In this document: positions 31,422 to 43,082 of the stretch, piece after piece | How the letters are laid out: every line of letters starts with the position of its first letter | Position numbering within the stretch: the first letter of the stretch is position 1 | DNA from: Magnaporthiopsis rhizophila | Lineage: Eukaryota > Ascomycota > Sordariomycetes > Magnaporthales > Magnaporthaceae | Direction of reading: 5' to 3' | Length of the DNA stretch: 64,000 nt | Assembly (NCBI GenBank): GCA_003049465.1 | Contig: PYSS01000043.1 | Location: forward strand, 186,001 to 250,000 | The notes under the pieces: model-generated | Database searches by the model: none | What the model was told of the DNA's origin: nothing | Seen by the model: the letters and a program-made list of their open reading frames with translations, nothing else | Translations under genes and position numbers: made by a program

Positions 31422-33034
31422 GCACGCACAAAGGAAAAGGAGATTGGATGAGTGTGTGTCCGTGGAATCATCTTTGCTTTTTTTTTTTTTTTTTTGTGGC
31501 TGCACCGCACGGCACAACAGGCCAGGGTGGAAAGAAAAAAAAATTCTTCGCTATGAAATGGGGTTCTAAAGATAACCCCGTTCATGTAACACCCCTGGCT
31601 GCGGTCAGCGCCCACTACTACCAAGGTACACAAGGGAGATGCTGGTTCATTATTGTTGGTAATATTATTAATATTAATATTATTTTATTTTCTTTTTTAT
31701 GAATCCATCCGGCGTCCACTCACTCACTCACCCGTTGGGAGCAAAAAGACAGGGGAGGGGGATTGGATGACACAAGTCGCGCACATGCGGATTTGATGAC
31801 ACGAAATTCGAGAATGTGCGATTCCCACCGGTAGGGTTTTCTTTGCGCCATGGATCTATCTTACCTAGGCCAAGAATGGTCCAATCGCCGCGGCTGGGAA
31901 TGTTCATTTCGCGTCCCGCGGCGCGTCACTTGCTGTGCAAAAATTTTCACCCGTCATTTTTGTCGCACTTGTTCATTTGTTATTGCCATCTGGTGTTTTA
32001 CCAAACCCTACCTACAAGGCACAAATCCAAACAGCCAAAAGATTCTCGATCAGGAAGCATTCCTTTGAGTAGCAAAGTGTTTTTTTGTAAAGTGGTCTCG
32101 CGAAAGATTAGAATTTTCTATCGATTCAGAAAGGGGAGGGGTATATCCATCAATGACAACCTCGGAGGTGAAATGAAAACGGACTCGCTAAGACGATGGA
32201 GTCGAACAGTGTGAAGCAACCCCCCCAGTCCACCAGCGACGTTCGAAAGAAAAGACAGCAACAAAACAAACGCAAAAAACGCCCTGCGTCGAACCAAAAC
32301 ATTAGTACTTAACATACATGTGATCCAAAAACAAAACAGAGTATATCCCAGGTAGCTTTTTTTCCCCACCCCGATGCCAAAACACATGCTTTTTTGTGGA
32401 CTTAAGAAACCTCACGTGCGCGACCGCCTCTATGACGGGTTCGCGCAGTACACTCGTTCTGATCTGTTGGTACTGGTGGGAAGACCACCGGCAGGCCACA
32501 CCGTGAGGTGGGCTGCCAAACATGCGTGAAAGCAGACTGTGTGAGCGAACGCACAAAAAACAAACAAACAACAAAACCAGAAAGAGAAATAGGAAAGGTA
32601 TATCTCTATAAGGCTCGTGACAGTAAAGGGAAAAAAAAAAACATTTCGAATTGCTGACGGCAGGCGACGCCGTGTGATGCGGGAATGGTCCAAACATCCA
32701 CGCCGGAGTCATCGTAAAGGAAAGAAAGATAGAAAAACAAGAGCCTGGAGCTCTCCCGGGATCCAAGAATGAGATCCGAGAAAATGGGTATCATGCGCCT
32801 GGGAAAATCCAGAAATCCAGGAATAGCTCGACCAAATCGTACACGTGTAGCTCCTCCAGGATGTGGGCGCCCTTGTTGTATATGTGGGCGGTAGGTGTGA
32901 TAGTAGTAATTTGTGTGGCTCAGGCAGTTAAGATGCCTGGCGGAGATGGGGGATTGGCCTCTTTGGGGGTCCTTCAGTATCCGGGCCGAGAGTGGGAGGC
33001 GGCCTAAAAAGACAATGGAGTAAAACCGAGGCAA

Positions 33035-34330
33035 TTATTTTCCAGGGTTGAGGAGAACCTCCTCGCAGTTGGCGTCGAACCGGAGGTTCCAGAGACGGAC
33101 AGAGGCCATGAACTTCTCGGTCGCCTCGAGCTCCCTTTCCCTTCCGAAGAGGGTCAGGACGAACTCGACCCCGGCGTTGTTGCCGAGCTTGGAGCCCCTG
33201 CGCTTGGAAGCCTGAAGCATGGGGGTCTCGCACTTCTTGAGCAGCTTGCGCAGCTTGTCCGTGAGGCGCTCACCGGACACGATGAAATCACCGACCATCT
33301 CCTTGACTTCCTTCTGGCGGATGGTGGGCATGATCTCGTCGGCGCGCTTGACCTTGCCCGAGATCTGGATCAGGAGAAGCCAGAGGTCACCAGCCATCTG
33401 GGCAATGGGATGGCCCTTGCCGTGCTTGTAGACGGTCCAATCGTAGATCCACTTGCCCAGGGAGTTGGCGTCGAAGACGCTACCGAGCAGGAGAATGGGG
33501 TGCTCCGTGGGATCCCAGTGGGTTAGTGAGTAGCCCTCGGGAATCCCAAAGGCCCTGGCATCCTCAAGGGTCGCGGTAGGGACATCCGACGGCCTGGGTT
33601 CGGGGTGGGAAGACGCCTTCTTTGTGGTGTGATGTGAGCTAGAAGGCCGAGCCGTCTGCGACCTTTGGGGGACGGAGGTAGACGGCCGGCGGGACTGGCT
33701 GGGCCGGCGGGTGGGCTGCGGGGTAGGGGAGGGGAAACCATCCACTGGAGCCGGCATTGGGGACATTGATGGCATGCCAGCGTTGACCTGCTCGTAGTAG
33801 GGGTAATCAGTACCATGCCCAGAGCGACTGTGATAGACCCTGCCGCCGCCGCCCCTGCTGTCCCGCCTCGACCTGGACTGTGCGGGCAGCACATAGGAAA
33901 CACCGTTGATCTCGAAAAACTCGTCCTCGTCCGACTCTCCAAATCGATCCGAGTGCCGGTAGTACGATTGCGAGCTTCGGCGCTCGTGGTGGCTCGGGCG
34001 CGGCGCTGACCAAGAATATTTCCGCGATGACCGCGACTCACTCACATTCGCAGTCGCGTAGACGCCACCGCTGGTATAGCGCGGAGACACTCCCTCGGGC
34101 ACCCCCGAGTAGCCATGGGCGGTCGGCGGGCGGGCGGGCATCGAGGGCTGCTGGTAGCTGGTGCTCTTGTGGCGCGTGTGTGCGGCACGCGTCGCCGGCC
34201 GCTGCTGCGCGTACGCGTAGTCGGGAAAGTCGTGGTAGCGGTGCGGCGACGGCGTCGGCGACGAGCTGGTGTAGTGCTCGTCGTAGGCAGCGTAGTCCCT
34301 TGCGGGCGTTGGGCCTCGGGCGTAGGACAT
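33035..34330 (-). CDS. Conserved fungal protein of unknown function (Ser/Pro-rich N-terminus, helical C-terminus)
   Basis: Single exon, 431 residues, start AAAATGTCC in good context. Residues 1-260 are disordered: Ser, Pro, Tyr, Arg and His-rich, with a short conserved-looking insert DEDEFFEINGVSYVLP near 140. Residues 265-431 form a folded helical domain: GIPEGYSLTHWDPTEHPILLLGSVFDANSLGKWIYDWTVYKHG, then AQMAGDLWLLLIQISGKVKRADEIMP, then VGDFIVSGERLTDKLRKLLKKCETPML, LGNNAGVEFVLTLFGRERELEATEKFM and LWNLRFDANCEEVL. I recognise this domain from many filamentous fungi, where it is often labelled vegetative cell wall protein gp1, a label not supported by the sequence: there is no signal peptide or wall anchor. 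It looks cytosolic. It stands alone between two deserts, which suggests extensive regulatory DNA or long leaders. Confidence 0.9.
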   Translation of the reverse strand: MSYARGPTPARDYAAYDEHYTSSSPTPSPHRYHDFPDYAYAQQRPATRAAHTRHKSTSYQQPSMPARPPTAHGYSGVPEGVSPRYTSGGVYATANVSESRSSRKYSWSAPRPSHHERRSSQSYYRHSDRFGESDEDEFFEINGVSYVLPAQSRSRRDSRGGGGRVYHSRSGHGTDYPYYEQVNAGMPSMSPMPAPVDGFPSPTPQPTRRPSQSRRPSTSVPQRSQTARPSSSHHTTKKASSHPEPRPSDVPTATLEDARAFGIPEGYSLTHWDPTEHPILLLGSVFDANSLGKWIYDWTVYKHGKGHPIAQMAGDLWLLLIQISGKVKRADEIMPTIRQKEVKEMVGDFIVSGERLTDKLRKLLKKCETPMLQASKRRGSKLGNNAGVEFVLTLFGRERELEATEKFMASVRLWNLRFDANCEEVLLNPGK

Positions 34331-37300
34331 TTTCGATCAAACGGTGTGCGGTGGGTATTCTTGTGATGAGGCCGCAGAGGACAGAATGGGGAATGAGGGT
34401 GTAAAAAGGAATTGATGATGTGTCGAGGCAACGCCTCTGTATTTATGGGGCGACGGCTTTTCAAAGGAATGCCGCGCAGATGTCGTGACGCGGGAGGAAT
34501 AGAGTGACAATTATCCAAGTCACCTCTTGGGGATGTGGTCGGCAGAAAGAAGCGAAGAAGTGCGACTCCTGGAAAACATGTCAAGGCGTTGTGAATGATA
34601 TCTCGACAATGGACTGGGATTTCAGTACAAAGCCGACAATGACGGCTTTGGCTGGTGTGTTGTTTGGTGGAAGCAACTGGACTCTGCACGTGAGATCCAG
34701 TTCTTTCGAAGGGCGATGCCAAAGGCGTTTGTAAGCGTCGTGTTGGTCTCGATGGGTTGGCAGATGCCAAATGGAATCAAAGTCGCTCTTTGGATTGAGG
34801 AGAAGAGGACATGCAGCCGATTTATAACAGAAAAGGTGGTCTCACCCGGAGTCCCGCAAACAAAGGGGAAGGGGCACTTGGGCGTGTGGGTTCATATGCA
34901 ACAGGGGTTTGTTTGCAGGGGGGGTGCCACAGCAAGGATGGTGCAAGGACCCCCTGGTCACCAAATGTTGCTCCCTAGCGTTTAGCGTCGCAGGAGGGGG
35001 TGGCGTTAGCACACGAAGTACCCAGTCGCTTGGAGCTTGTACCTGGCACCTGCTCGACGAGGTAACTCACCAGAAACGGCCCCGCCCAACCGTATTTCGT
35101 CTATGACACACGGTGGTCCCGCTAAGTCGCACGAGGAGGGATAACTCGCACCAGTGAAGAGGCGTCGCGGAAGAGGCCAATAGGAGGGAATGCCTTGCAG
35201 CGCCGTGTTTTCAGCTGTGCGCCAACAATCAAATGTGAAGAGGGGAAGAAAAAAATGTGTCGAGGGGACTAGGGCAAAAGAAAGGAGGCTGGCGAGCGAA
35301 TAACGACGTCCTTGGACCCCGTCCGTTCTTGCGCAAGGTCTTGTTGGATGGGATCGCTGTAAGAGTCACTCGTCAATCGCTGGTTCTTTTGGCTTCCACT
35401 TTCCCTTGTTGATGCGTGTCCCCTGCGGTCAAGGGCAAAATTTTGCGGACGGGTCGAAGATCCCGGTGCCGTGGGAAGGATGGGTTCCCCCAACCCCAGC
35501 AAGCTGATGCAAGCGAGATTTGAGTTGGTGGCTTTGTAGGACGGCGACCGGCTCGCAGAAGCGGGCCGGGCTGCGATGGTAATTTTGAGTCCCCGGATTG
35601 GGCAAACGCAGGAAATTTTCGCCTCGTGTCTGCTCGAGCAATGTGGGAAGGCTCAGCGCACAGTCGTTTGGCCGACGACAGTTGATGCTGGAAACTTTTG
35701 TCCCCAGCAGCGTCTCCAGCAGCGCTCCCCCCTGCGGTCGATGGTGTTTCTTATTGCAGAATGCGCCCCGTGCTTGAAACAAAAAGAAACTGACGCCTGT
35801 AGGACCGTGCTATCGCCACTGAGGCAGCCAGGCAGCCGAGACTCCAACTGACGGAACGCGTACCACAGAATTGCCTCCGGGAGCACAGTTCCAGAGTGGA
35901 CACACGTGTCGGACCGCGCTCGACGCTCGTCGTTCTTGTTCTGATGAAGCCGGATTCCCCGGAGCGGGTCGCCCTAGGTCAAAAGGTAATTTGCCGGTGG
36001 CGAGTGGAGATGTAGCCTTTCGCTGCGAGATGTCATCCAGCGGCTGGGTGGACTTGGACTACGGGCCTATTGGTAGCGTCGACGGCCGGGCTTCGAGAAA
36101 GGCTGGGGGGGGCGTGTTGTAGGCCGTGATGCCGAGTACGACAGCTGGAGGGAGCTCTGGACTTCGCTTGCGAGGCTCGCCGCGACGGTTGAGGAAACGA
36201 GGTTGCAGCAGAGAGATTCGAGTCATTCCTGGTTGGGACTTCGGAGGCAGGCAGGCAAGGCGGCCACGCCATCCACTAGGTTGCGGCACCCGCGGGACGT
36301 TTGACGATGCACGAGACGAGGTAAGCTGCCACGGCGAGGAGGCAGTGGCGATGGGATGGATGGATGGGATGGATGATCAGCTCAGAGCCAACCACCTCCT
36401 GCGAGCCTGGAGCGTGAACTGGGCGTGCGACTGCAAGTCAAGGCGTTCGACCACGGGGCGGCTCTTCGGGCTTAACGTATTTATCTCTTCTGACTGGATC
36501 TCGACATCCCCTCCGTTAAACACAGGGCGGATGGATGACGGATATCCAGAGGAGGCGTGATCCTGCACACCACCCTGCACGATGGCGACATGGGATTCTG
36601 TCACGCCCATGTGAGGATCAGGCTCGCGCCTGCCTACAGGGGCCACATGCGCGCTGGCGCGTCAGCATTGATTGGCGGGCTGGACTCGTTTGGTGCGCCA
36701 CGAGAGTGTCTGACCCCTCCGCCTCGGCTGGCGGGCAATTTTGTTGTGCGCCTGTTCACGGTGTTTGATCCCACCTCCCGAGCGCCTTCCTTCCCTCGCC
36801 GGCGGCATCTTGGGCCGCAAGGCTCGGGCAATGGGGATCAAACGATGGAAACGTGATAGGCCGGTGCGTCGCCCCAGACGAAATCATTGGACATGGAACA
36901 GCAGTCGGCACACAGCAGGATGGCTCCCAAGCTCCCCAAGCTCCCACAACCTCTCCACACGTACAGGGCACTCAGCACTGAGGTACATCGGACATTCAAT
37001 CCTTTGAACCTTTTCCAGAGCGCAAAATCCTTCCGGATGCTGATGGATGCTCGCACCGCATTTTATTTCCAAGGCCAGCACCCTTGCGACCGATGCTACC
37101 TCAGTGGCGGAAGAGGCGTCCTCACCTTCCTCTTCCTGTCTGGCACGTCGCTCAGCATGCACCCTGCTACGCACCACGCTCCCGAGATAATTCTCGTCCA
37201 TATCAGGCCAGACACGGGCCGACCTACATATGTAGAAATCATCCCCGCCTCGGGCCTATTAATTGCGCTTCTGTACGACAGCGATAAAACTCCATGTCAC

Positions 37301-40150
37301 GCGTGTCGTGCAGAGCCCGCGGACACGAACTCTTGGTGGCCTCGGTTTTGCTTGATCACCACACCCGTCTGCGTCCCCTTACGTCGACCACCCCTCAGAT
37401 CATGGTCTGCACCAGCCCAGACTCACGACCGCGTCTAGCTTCCTCCGTACAGTACTGTTGGCACAGTCCTGCCATGCCCTCCGGTGAGCCAGCAAATCGG
37501 GGTGCAACTCTGGCTTGACAAGTCGAGGCGGTTCTTGCGAAATTCTCTCCAAGGACGCAGCGATCAACGAAAATGGAAGCCCCGCCCGACAGAAGGACAG
37601 GGGTCGGCACGCCCTGCTCTCTCCCCTAGCGTCCGCAGGGGACAAACCACACGCCCTCACACCCGTTTCTTCACCTTGGAAAACCCCCTACAGCCTCTGC
37701 TTTGCCCCCTGTTCGATGAATCCTTGTCCTTTGGCTGCTACTGGGGCCATGGGAGATTCGGACCGTGCAACTGTCCGGCCATTTCATTTGCCTTCTACCC
37801 CTGTACCCCTCCTCCATGAAAATTTTTTCTGTTTGTTGATTACTTTTTCCCAGGGCCTTGTCGCACCAGCCCCCATCTGCCCTGTTATTTTCCCCAGGAC
37901 GACGGCGAGAAAAGAACAGGGGAAACAGGTGGGCAGGAGCTACGAAATCGAAAACCAAGGCGAAGACCACCAAGCGGGAGTTCTCGAACACAGGACACAG
38001 AAGGCAGGTGACTCACATGGGCGTCGGTCACGGAAGCACGACGCATGCCTGGGTGCCCGTCGCTTTCGTTTTTGCTGCGTTGCGGTCCAATATCATCCCA
38101 GCAGCCTTGGGTTTGGCCAACCGCGGTCGCTCGAGAGACTCCTCTCCGCTCCCGATTGGACACGGGGCAGCGCTGAGGGTGCCCCTCCTGCACAGCTCCT
38201 GCAGCCGCTGCGGACTTGCAGCGTCTGCGCCGGGAGTCCCACCTCGCCAGCACACGCCCACACCCTCCCATCGCGCACAAAAAACTGCCCATTGCGCCCC
38301 TGTCGACTGGCTGGGCTTCAACCCCAGGTGAAAAAATTTCGCCCAGGGGGGTGTTCCAACGGGGGACCAGCATGCGGCCGGCAAAGCATCTCGACTTGCC
38401 CTCCCAACGCACACACTCACAGAACGAGAAGGAAGAAAAAACAAGCCCTTCACCGACTCTTCGTATGCGGCCGCGATATGCAGGTCGCCCTGGTGGGCGG
38501 ATGCGATCCGCCCAAGATTTGGTGCCTTGGTGGGAGAAGACTGCGCCCTCCCCTCCCTCCACCTTCATGCCTACGTGGCCGACCGCCCATTTGAAGGCCA
38601 GTGGTGACGTGACGTAGCAGAAGAATGTGAGAAAGGCCTTCAAACCATGCTCCGGGACCAGACGGTCCCTCCGTCTCCGGGAGACCACTTGTGTGGGCCG
38701 AAGAAACAGGCCCATGGGGCACCATCCTCCGCGGGGAGCAGATGGCGGCCGCACGAAATTGCCACAACATGGCTTCCCGGCACGACCCAGAAAAAAAGAA
38801 GAAAATGTTGAGACTGCAGTTCATGGCGGAGAGTAACTTTGACGGGGTAAATCATACTGTGGGCTCAATTATTGTTTGGTCGGGGTGCCTATCCAGGGAG
38901 GTCCTAGGTAGCCATCTGCAGCTGGGTCGACAGCAGGAGTGTCAGGGGTGTACTTTTGCTGGGCCGGGTTCCTCGGAATAATCCCTTGCCCTGGTTATAA
39001 TACGGATACGAGCAACGACGAAAAAAAATAAGAGAAAGAAAAAATGAGGAAAAGAAATAAAAGTAAGACAGATTTCTGTTTACGACGCAAAATGCAGGGC
39101 CAGTCGGGGCGCAAGTCAACCCTACATCGCTGGCCTTTGGGTGGGCTGCATCCCGATGTGTGCGCTCGCTCGCTGCCCAATCCCACCAGTCACAAACGCA
39201 TGGCTCGCTGCGCGCAACCGGGCATCTGGGCGTCCACGACTTGACGTACAAATTAGATGCCATGATGCCCAGAGAGCCTCTTTATTGCTCGTCTTTTGAC
39301 GTGCGCCATGCCCAATAATATGGCTGCCTATGAGCCGTCTGACATCACGCAGCTTTTTTTCTCCCTGTGGGTTTTGCCGAATGAGAGGCGGAGTTTGCTG
39401 GGTCAGCTGTGTAAGGCAGGAAAGTTGGGCGATTCTTACGCCCTGAAAACATGGCGACGTGATGTGCTCATCTCTTGTTGAGAGTATCCAGGCAGCAATC
39501 TCGAGTTAGAGTTGGTTCTTTGCATTACAACCCCGCCAGAAATGCACTCAGCCTTGCCCCGGGGAGAGGTTGGGATAGGGGATGTCAGGCATGGAGGGGT
39601 TCACAATCCAAGCTGAGCGAGGAGTCACTGAAAAGGGGTTGCGATGACCGTGCGAAACGAGGACCAAAAAAAACAAAGAAAATTAAGTCCCGATGCAGGA
39701 GACGCACGGCCCACCTGCCTTCCCGCGAATGAGCGTAGTGGATCGGACGGCTTCCAGAACCACGCTTGACGACGATTACATAAACCTGCCATGTGGCTTT
39801 TGCTTCTGGCCCGTGCCCTACAGCCGGCGGGCACCAGATCGGCGGTACGTATATAAGATATAGAGCGCACCAGCCCCACCAGCGCCCCATCACTAGCAAA
39901 CCCCCACCCTTGTCAATCCCGAGCGGCTGGGTGGACATGTGGCGGTGCCCACGTCCGGCTCGCAATGACCAAGCTGGTGGTGGAGCCCGGGATGCTTACG
40001 GAAGCAAGGAAAACGGCCAGGCCGGCCGGCAGCGCCACCATGCTTGGGTCTTGGCGCCCGATGCTGCCCACAACCGACATTTGGCCGCGTTGGGCCGACG
40101 TGCACGCATGGTTTTGCGGTAAATTGAAGGGACAGGAATAACCCGAACCA

Positions 40151-40188
<38 letters not shown>

Positions 40189-42575
40189 CAGACGGACCTA
40201 CCTAGAGCTGCGTAGCGAAATCCTGCCTTAGGACCTCTTGACGTCATTTTTGAGGCCAAATCAGTTTTGTCATCAATTCCATGAGCGAGAAAAGCAAAGA
40301 CGGAGGCCTCGGACGCGGGGGGGTCGGAGATACGAACCAAACAAAATCCCGTCCCCTTTCGCCTCCTTCCAGCCCGAGGTGCATTTTTGGGTCGCCGCCG
40401 GGTATCGATCGGCACACACCCTCCCCTCCGTGCTTGCATACGTGTTTACCTTATCGACTAACACCCACCACAGCGGTAAGCTAAGGGACAGAGAGAGAGA
40501 GAGAGAAGAAAAATCCCGCTTTCCCCGTCTGCCACCTAGGTCCCTGGGGTGTGACTCACCGGAGGAGGACAAGGAAAAGGGGAGAAAGGGGAAGAAATTG
40601 TTTTTTTCGGAGGAAAAAAATAAGTAAATAAAAAAATAATAGGACTGACTGGTTGGCGGTCTGGGAGCTGGACCGCCCACGCTTACCTCTCTGCTCCCCC
40701 GGTTGGCGGTCAAGAGTTGCGTCGGCGCGAACAGAGGTCCATCGTTGCGCCAAGTCGCCGGCAACGAACAAAAGAGGACAAGGAGAAGAAGGAGAAGAAA
40801 CAGAAAAGTTTGCCACACCCCCTCCCCTGGCTCCAGAACACAGCTTTCTTTGCTGCTGTACTGTGGGTTCCCTTCGGGTCAAGCAGGGTGAGTCCTATGT
40901 ACAGAGGAACGTGTGCCCTGAGGTCCCTTCCGGTGTCCAGCAGGCAGCAATGGCCCAACAGAAGCGTAACGGTTAAGTCAGAGTCAGATGGGGGAAAGGA
41001 AAACGAAACCCTAGGCTCTCTGTCTCCGGTTTTGTCCTGGCGCGCCTCGCTAGTTTCATGCGCCTCCCATTCTTCACATGAAGCTTGTGACGACGCTTTC
41101 CTTGCTGCCATCCCCTCTGCCATGCTCCCCCACCCTCCTCTCCGTGAACCAGGGCTTCTTTGAAAATTTGTTGGATGGGAGGAGGGGACTCATCGACTTG
41201 TTTGGTCACGGATCCATATTCCTTGGAGGTATCCGGAGCGTTCTTCTCTCCTGTTGGTGCGTTGGGTTTCTTGCTGGCACGCCCTTCCGGACATGTACCT
41301 TTTCCTCTACCGCCGTGTCACTGTATTTCCCAAGCAAAACGCTTGCTTTTCCATTTCGCACTGGCCGGTTTTTATCCAGTGATATCATTGCTGCTACGGT
41401 CCAAGCCCAAGGGGCTGTGTGCCCTTTGGACGGACTAACTCATTCCTTCACCGGCTCACATGATCGCGGTATCATTCGGTCACAGATTTTATTTTCGACT
41501 CAGCCCAGCCCCAGCGGTCGATCCGGCCGCCTCCATCTCCCGCTAGGCTTTGGGACGCTCTCAGAGGTCAGGTTCCTAGTTAGGGGGGGCTTCACGCTAG
41601 CCCGGCGTCCTCGGCAGTGTCCCTCTCCAGACGGGCCGAGGCCTCCAGACCAGCTCATCGGTTTGGCAGTGGCGATTTCCCGGAACAGAGCGTCGTCAGC
41701 GCTGCTGCCTGCCTTGTCGTCGTTGCCCCTTGCATACATGGACTGCCGCATCTTTTCTTAATGATCGGTCGATCTGCGAACATGGAAGCATCAGGGGTTG
41801 AATCAGGGAGGAGGTTGGCACCAATGATCTGTGGATTTTCTTCCGCGCTTGACAGAACGGGCAGGAGGGTCCGGAAGCTATATCACGGTGATTCAACGCA
41901 TGTCATATTCCACACTCGAAATTGGCCACTCGGTGATATTCCCACCGGTGTAACTATGCTGCTTCCGCATCTTATTGGCCTCGTGTCAGCCGTCTGCCTT
42001 TTGGTGTTCAACACTGTCGTTTGGTAGTAATGTCAGACTCGGGTACACCAATTGCCGTCCCGAAGGTATATGGCCACCTCCCAAAATGCCGGTGAACGGG
42101 ATCGGCCAGTAGCTGTCCATGGACGGTAAAGGAACGGGTGCTCTTTGCCTTTACAATGTTTTGCATGACTCTGCTCCACCCAACAAACAGCCTCGCCCAC
42201 CAGCTAGCTACCTTCCAGTCAGGAAACGAAACAGGTCCGTCTAGTCACCTCGTGAGAAGAGGGAGTCATCCATCGAGGCATCCATGTACTGGGTGTTTCA
42301 TAAGGTATACCCTTTGCCATTAAATCTATGTATGTTCAGCGGGGAAAAGGGGAGGTTACTATTAGTCCATTCCCACCGCCCCTGACGACAATGAAATCCT
42401 TCAGTCCCCCTCCTTATTCGCCTCCGACCTGGCACCCCTTGCCGTGTATCTAGCTATGTTGCGAGGTAAGGATGCATCAATGTGCCCAGATACTCTCTGT
42501 CCGCGTTTCTCTCTCTGCCACTGGAGCATCGCCGTGCCGCCAGCGTCTGGGCAAAGAAGAACGATCTGGTCGGTC
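34331..42575. other. Gene desert (8.2 kb) upstream of the 33-34.3 kb gene
   Basis: No supportable gene on either strand. Open frames up to 359 codons occur (for example 37515-38594 plus and 41078-41761 plus), but their translations show no domain, no conserved block and frame-indifferent composition. Homopolymers (40152-40187 poly-A) and a (GA)n run near 40489-40507 are present. It may be a long promoter and leader for the gene at 34330, which starts at its left end and reads away from it. Confidence 0.55.
40152..40187. repeat. Poly-A tract of about 36 bases
   Basis: Uninterrupted A run in the second desert, no gene nearby. Confidence 0.95.
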
Positions 42576-43082
42576 TCAGTTGGCCAGGCTCAGGACGTGC
42601 ACCTCGACCGTCTCGTCCATCATCTTCAACATGTCCTGGTTCTCGACCCCGTCCTGGTCGTACGCGAGCTCCCGGTAGCAGTTGCGCAGCTGCCTCTCGA
42701 TGCGCTCCCGCGTAAGGTCGGTCACGTTGCCTCTGGGGATGCGGTCCATCATCCAGGAGATTCCGGGACGATCGTCTTCAAACTCGATCAGCGCGCAGGT
42801 GATTGGGACGTTTTGGGCGGGGTTTGTGATCTGTCCCATTTGGACCCCGACGAATTCCGGCCACTTTTCCGACACGGCCATGATCCATACCCGCATGGAC
42901 ATTTCGATGTTGTGGATAGCTTTCTTGGCGCTCTCATCGTCTGCACCATGGACGATGGTGTTGGTATCTGGGTTGTACGACAGTCCGTACCGCGCGGTCG
43001 GCCGGCCGGTCGTATACATCTCCTCCGGCGACTGCATTGCTGCTGTCATCCACTGCCACACCTGGGGCCCGGGCATCGCCAT
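42576..43082 (-). CDS. Unrecognised small protein, probably cytosolic
   Basis: A single-exon frame. Taking the first ATG in good context (43082, purine at -3, G at +4) gives 168 residues; the frame is open further upstream to about 43262 but without another ATG. The protein is Met- and Trp-rich, with blocks GADDESAKKAIHNIEMSMRVWIMAVSEKWPEFVG, TCALIEFEDDRPGISWMMDRIPRG and a charged C-terminal helix (LTRERIERQLRNCYRELAYDQDGVENQDMLKMMDE). There is no signal peptide, membrane helix or motif I know. Composition looks like real protein and differs from the chance frames around it. It sits at the edge of the desert with no close neighbour. A 5' exon cannot be excluded. Confidence 0.65.
   Translation of the reverse strand: MAMPGPQVWQWMTAAMQSPEEMYTTGRPTARYGLSYNPDTNTIVHGADDESAKKAIHNIEMSMRVWIMAVSEKWPEFVGVQMGQITNPAQNVPITCALIEFEDDRPGISWMMDRIPRGNVTDLTRERIERQLRNCYRELAYDQDGVENQDMLKMMDETVEVHVLSLAN

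Larger units (their letters stand above)
25552..33034. other. Gene desert (7.5 kb) with homopolymers and simple repeats
   Basis: No open frame on either strand has a recognisable domain, a conserved-looking block or a usable chain of splice sites. The longest (29282-30358 minus) is low-complexity and driven by base composition. The base composition is mixed, not uniformly AT-rich, so it does not look like RIP-mutated transposon remains. Poly-A/T runs occur near 28088, 30079-30099, 30122-30134, 30669-30682, 31146-31186, 31311-31326 and 31479-31495. Simple repeats lie at 25792-25811, 28622-28637, 31280-31310 and 31405-31421. It may hold long untranslated leaders, non-coding transcripts or regulatory DNA, but I cannot show any of these. 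Confidence 0.6.

Noticed and set aside
37515..38594. 359-codon plus-strand frame in the second desert
   Set aside because: Composition like random GC-rich DNA, no hydrophobic core or motif, and all other frames in the region are similarly open.
41078..41761. 227-codon plus-strand frame with a signal-like N-terminus
   Set aside because: The hydrophobic start is followed by chance-like sequence with no conserved block; no support for splicing or for a mature protein.
25552..42575. Transposon graveyard or RIP-mutated island
   Set aside because: No reverse transcriptase, transposase or long terminal repeats, and the composition is not AT-shifted as RIP would leave it.
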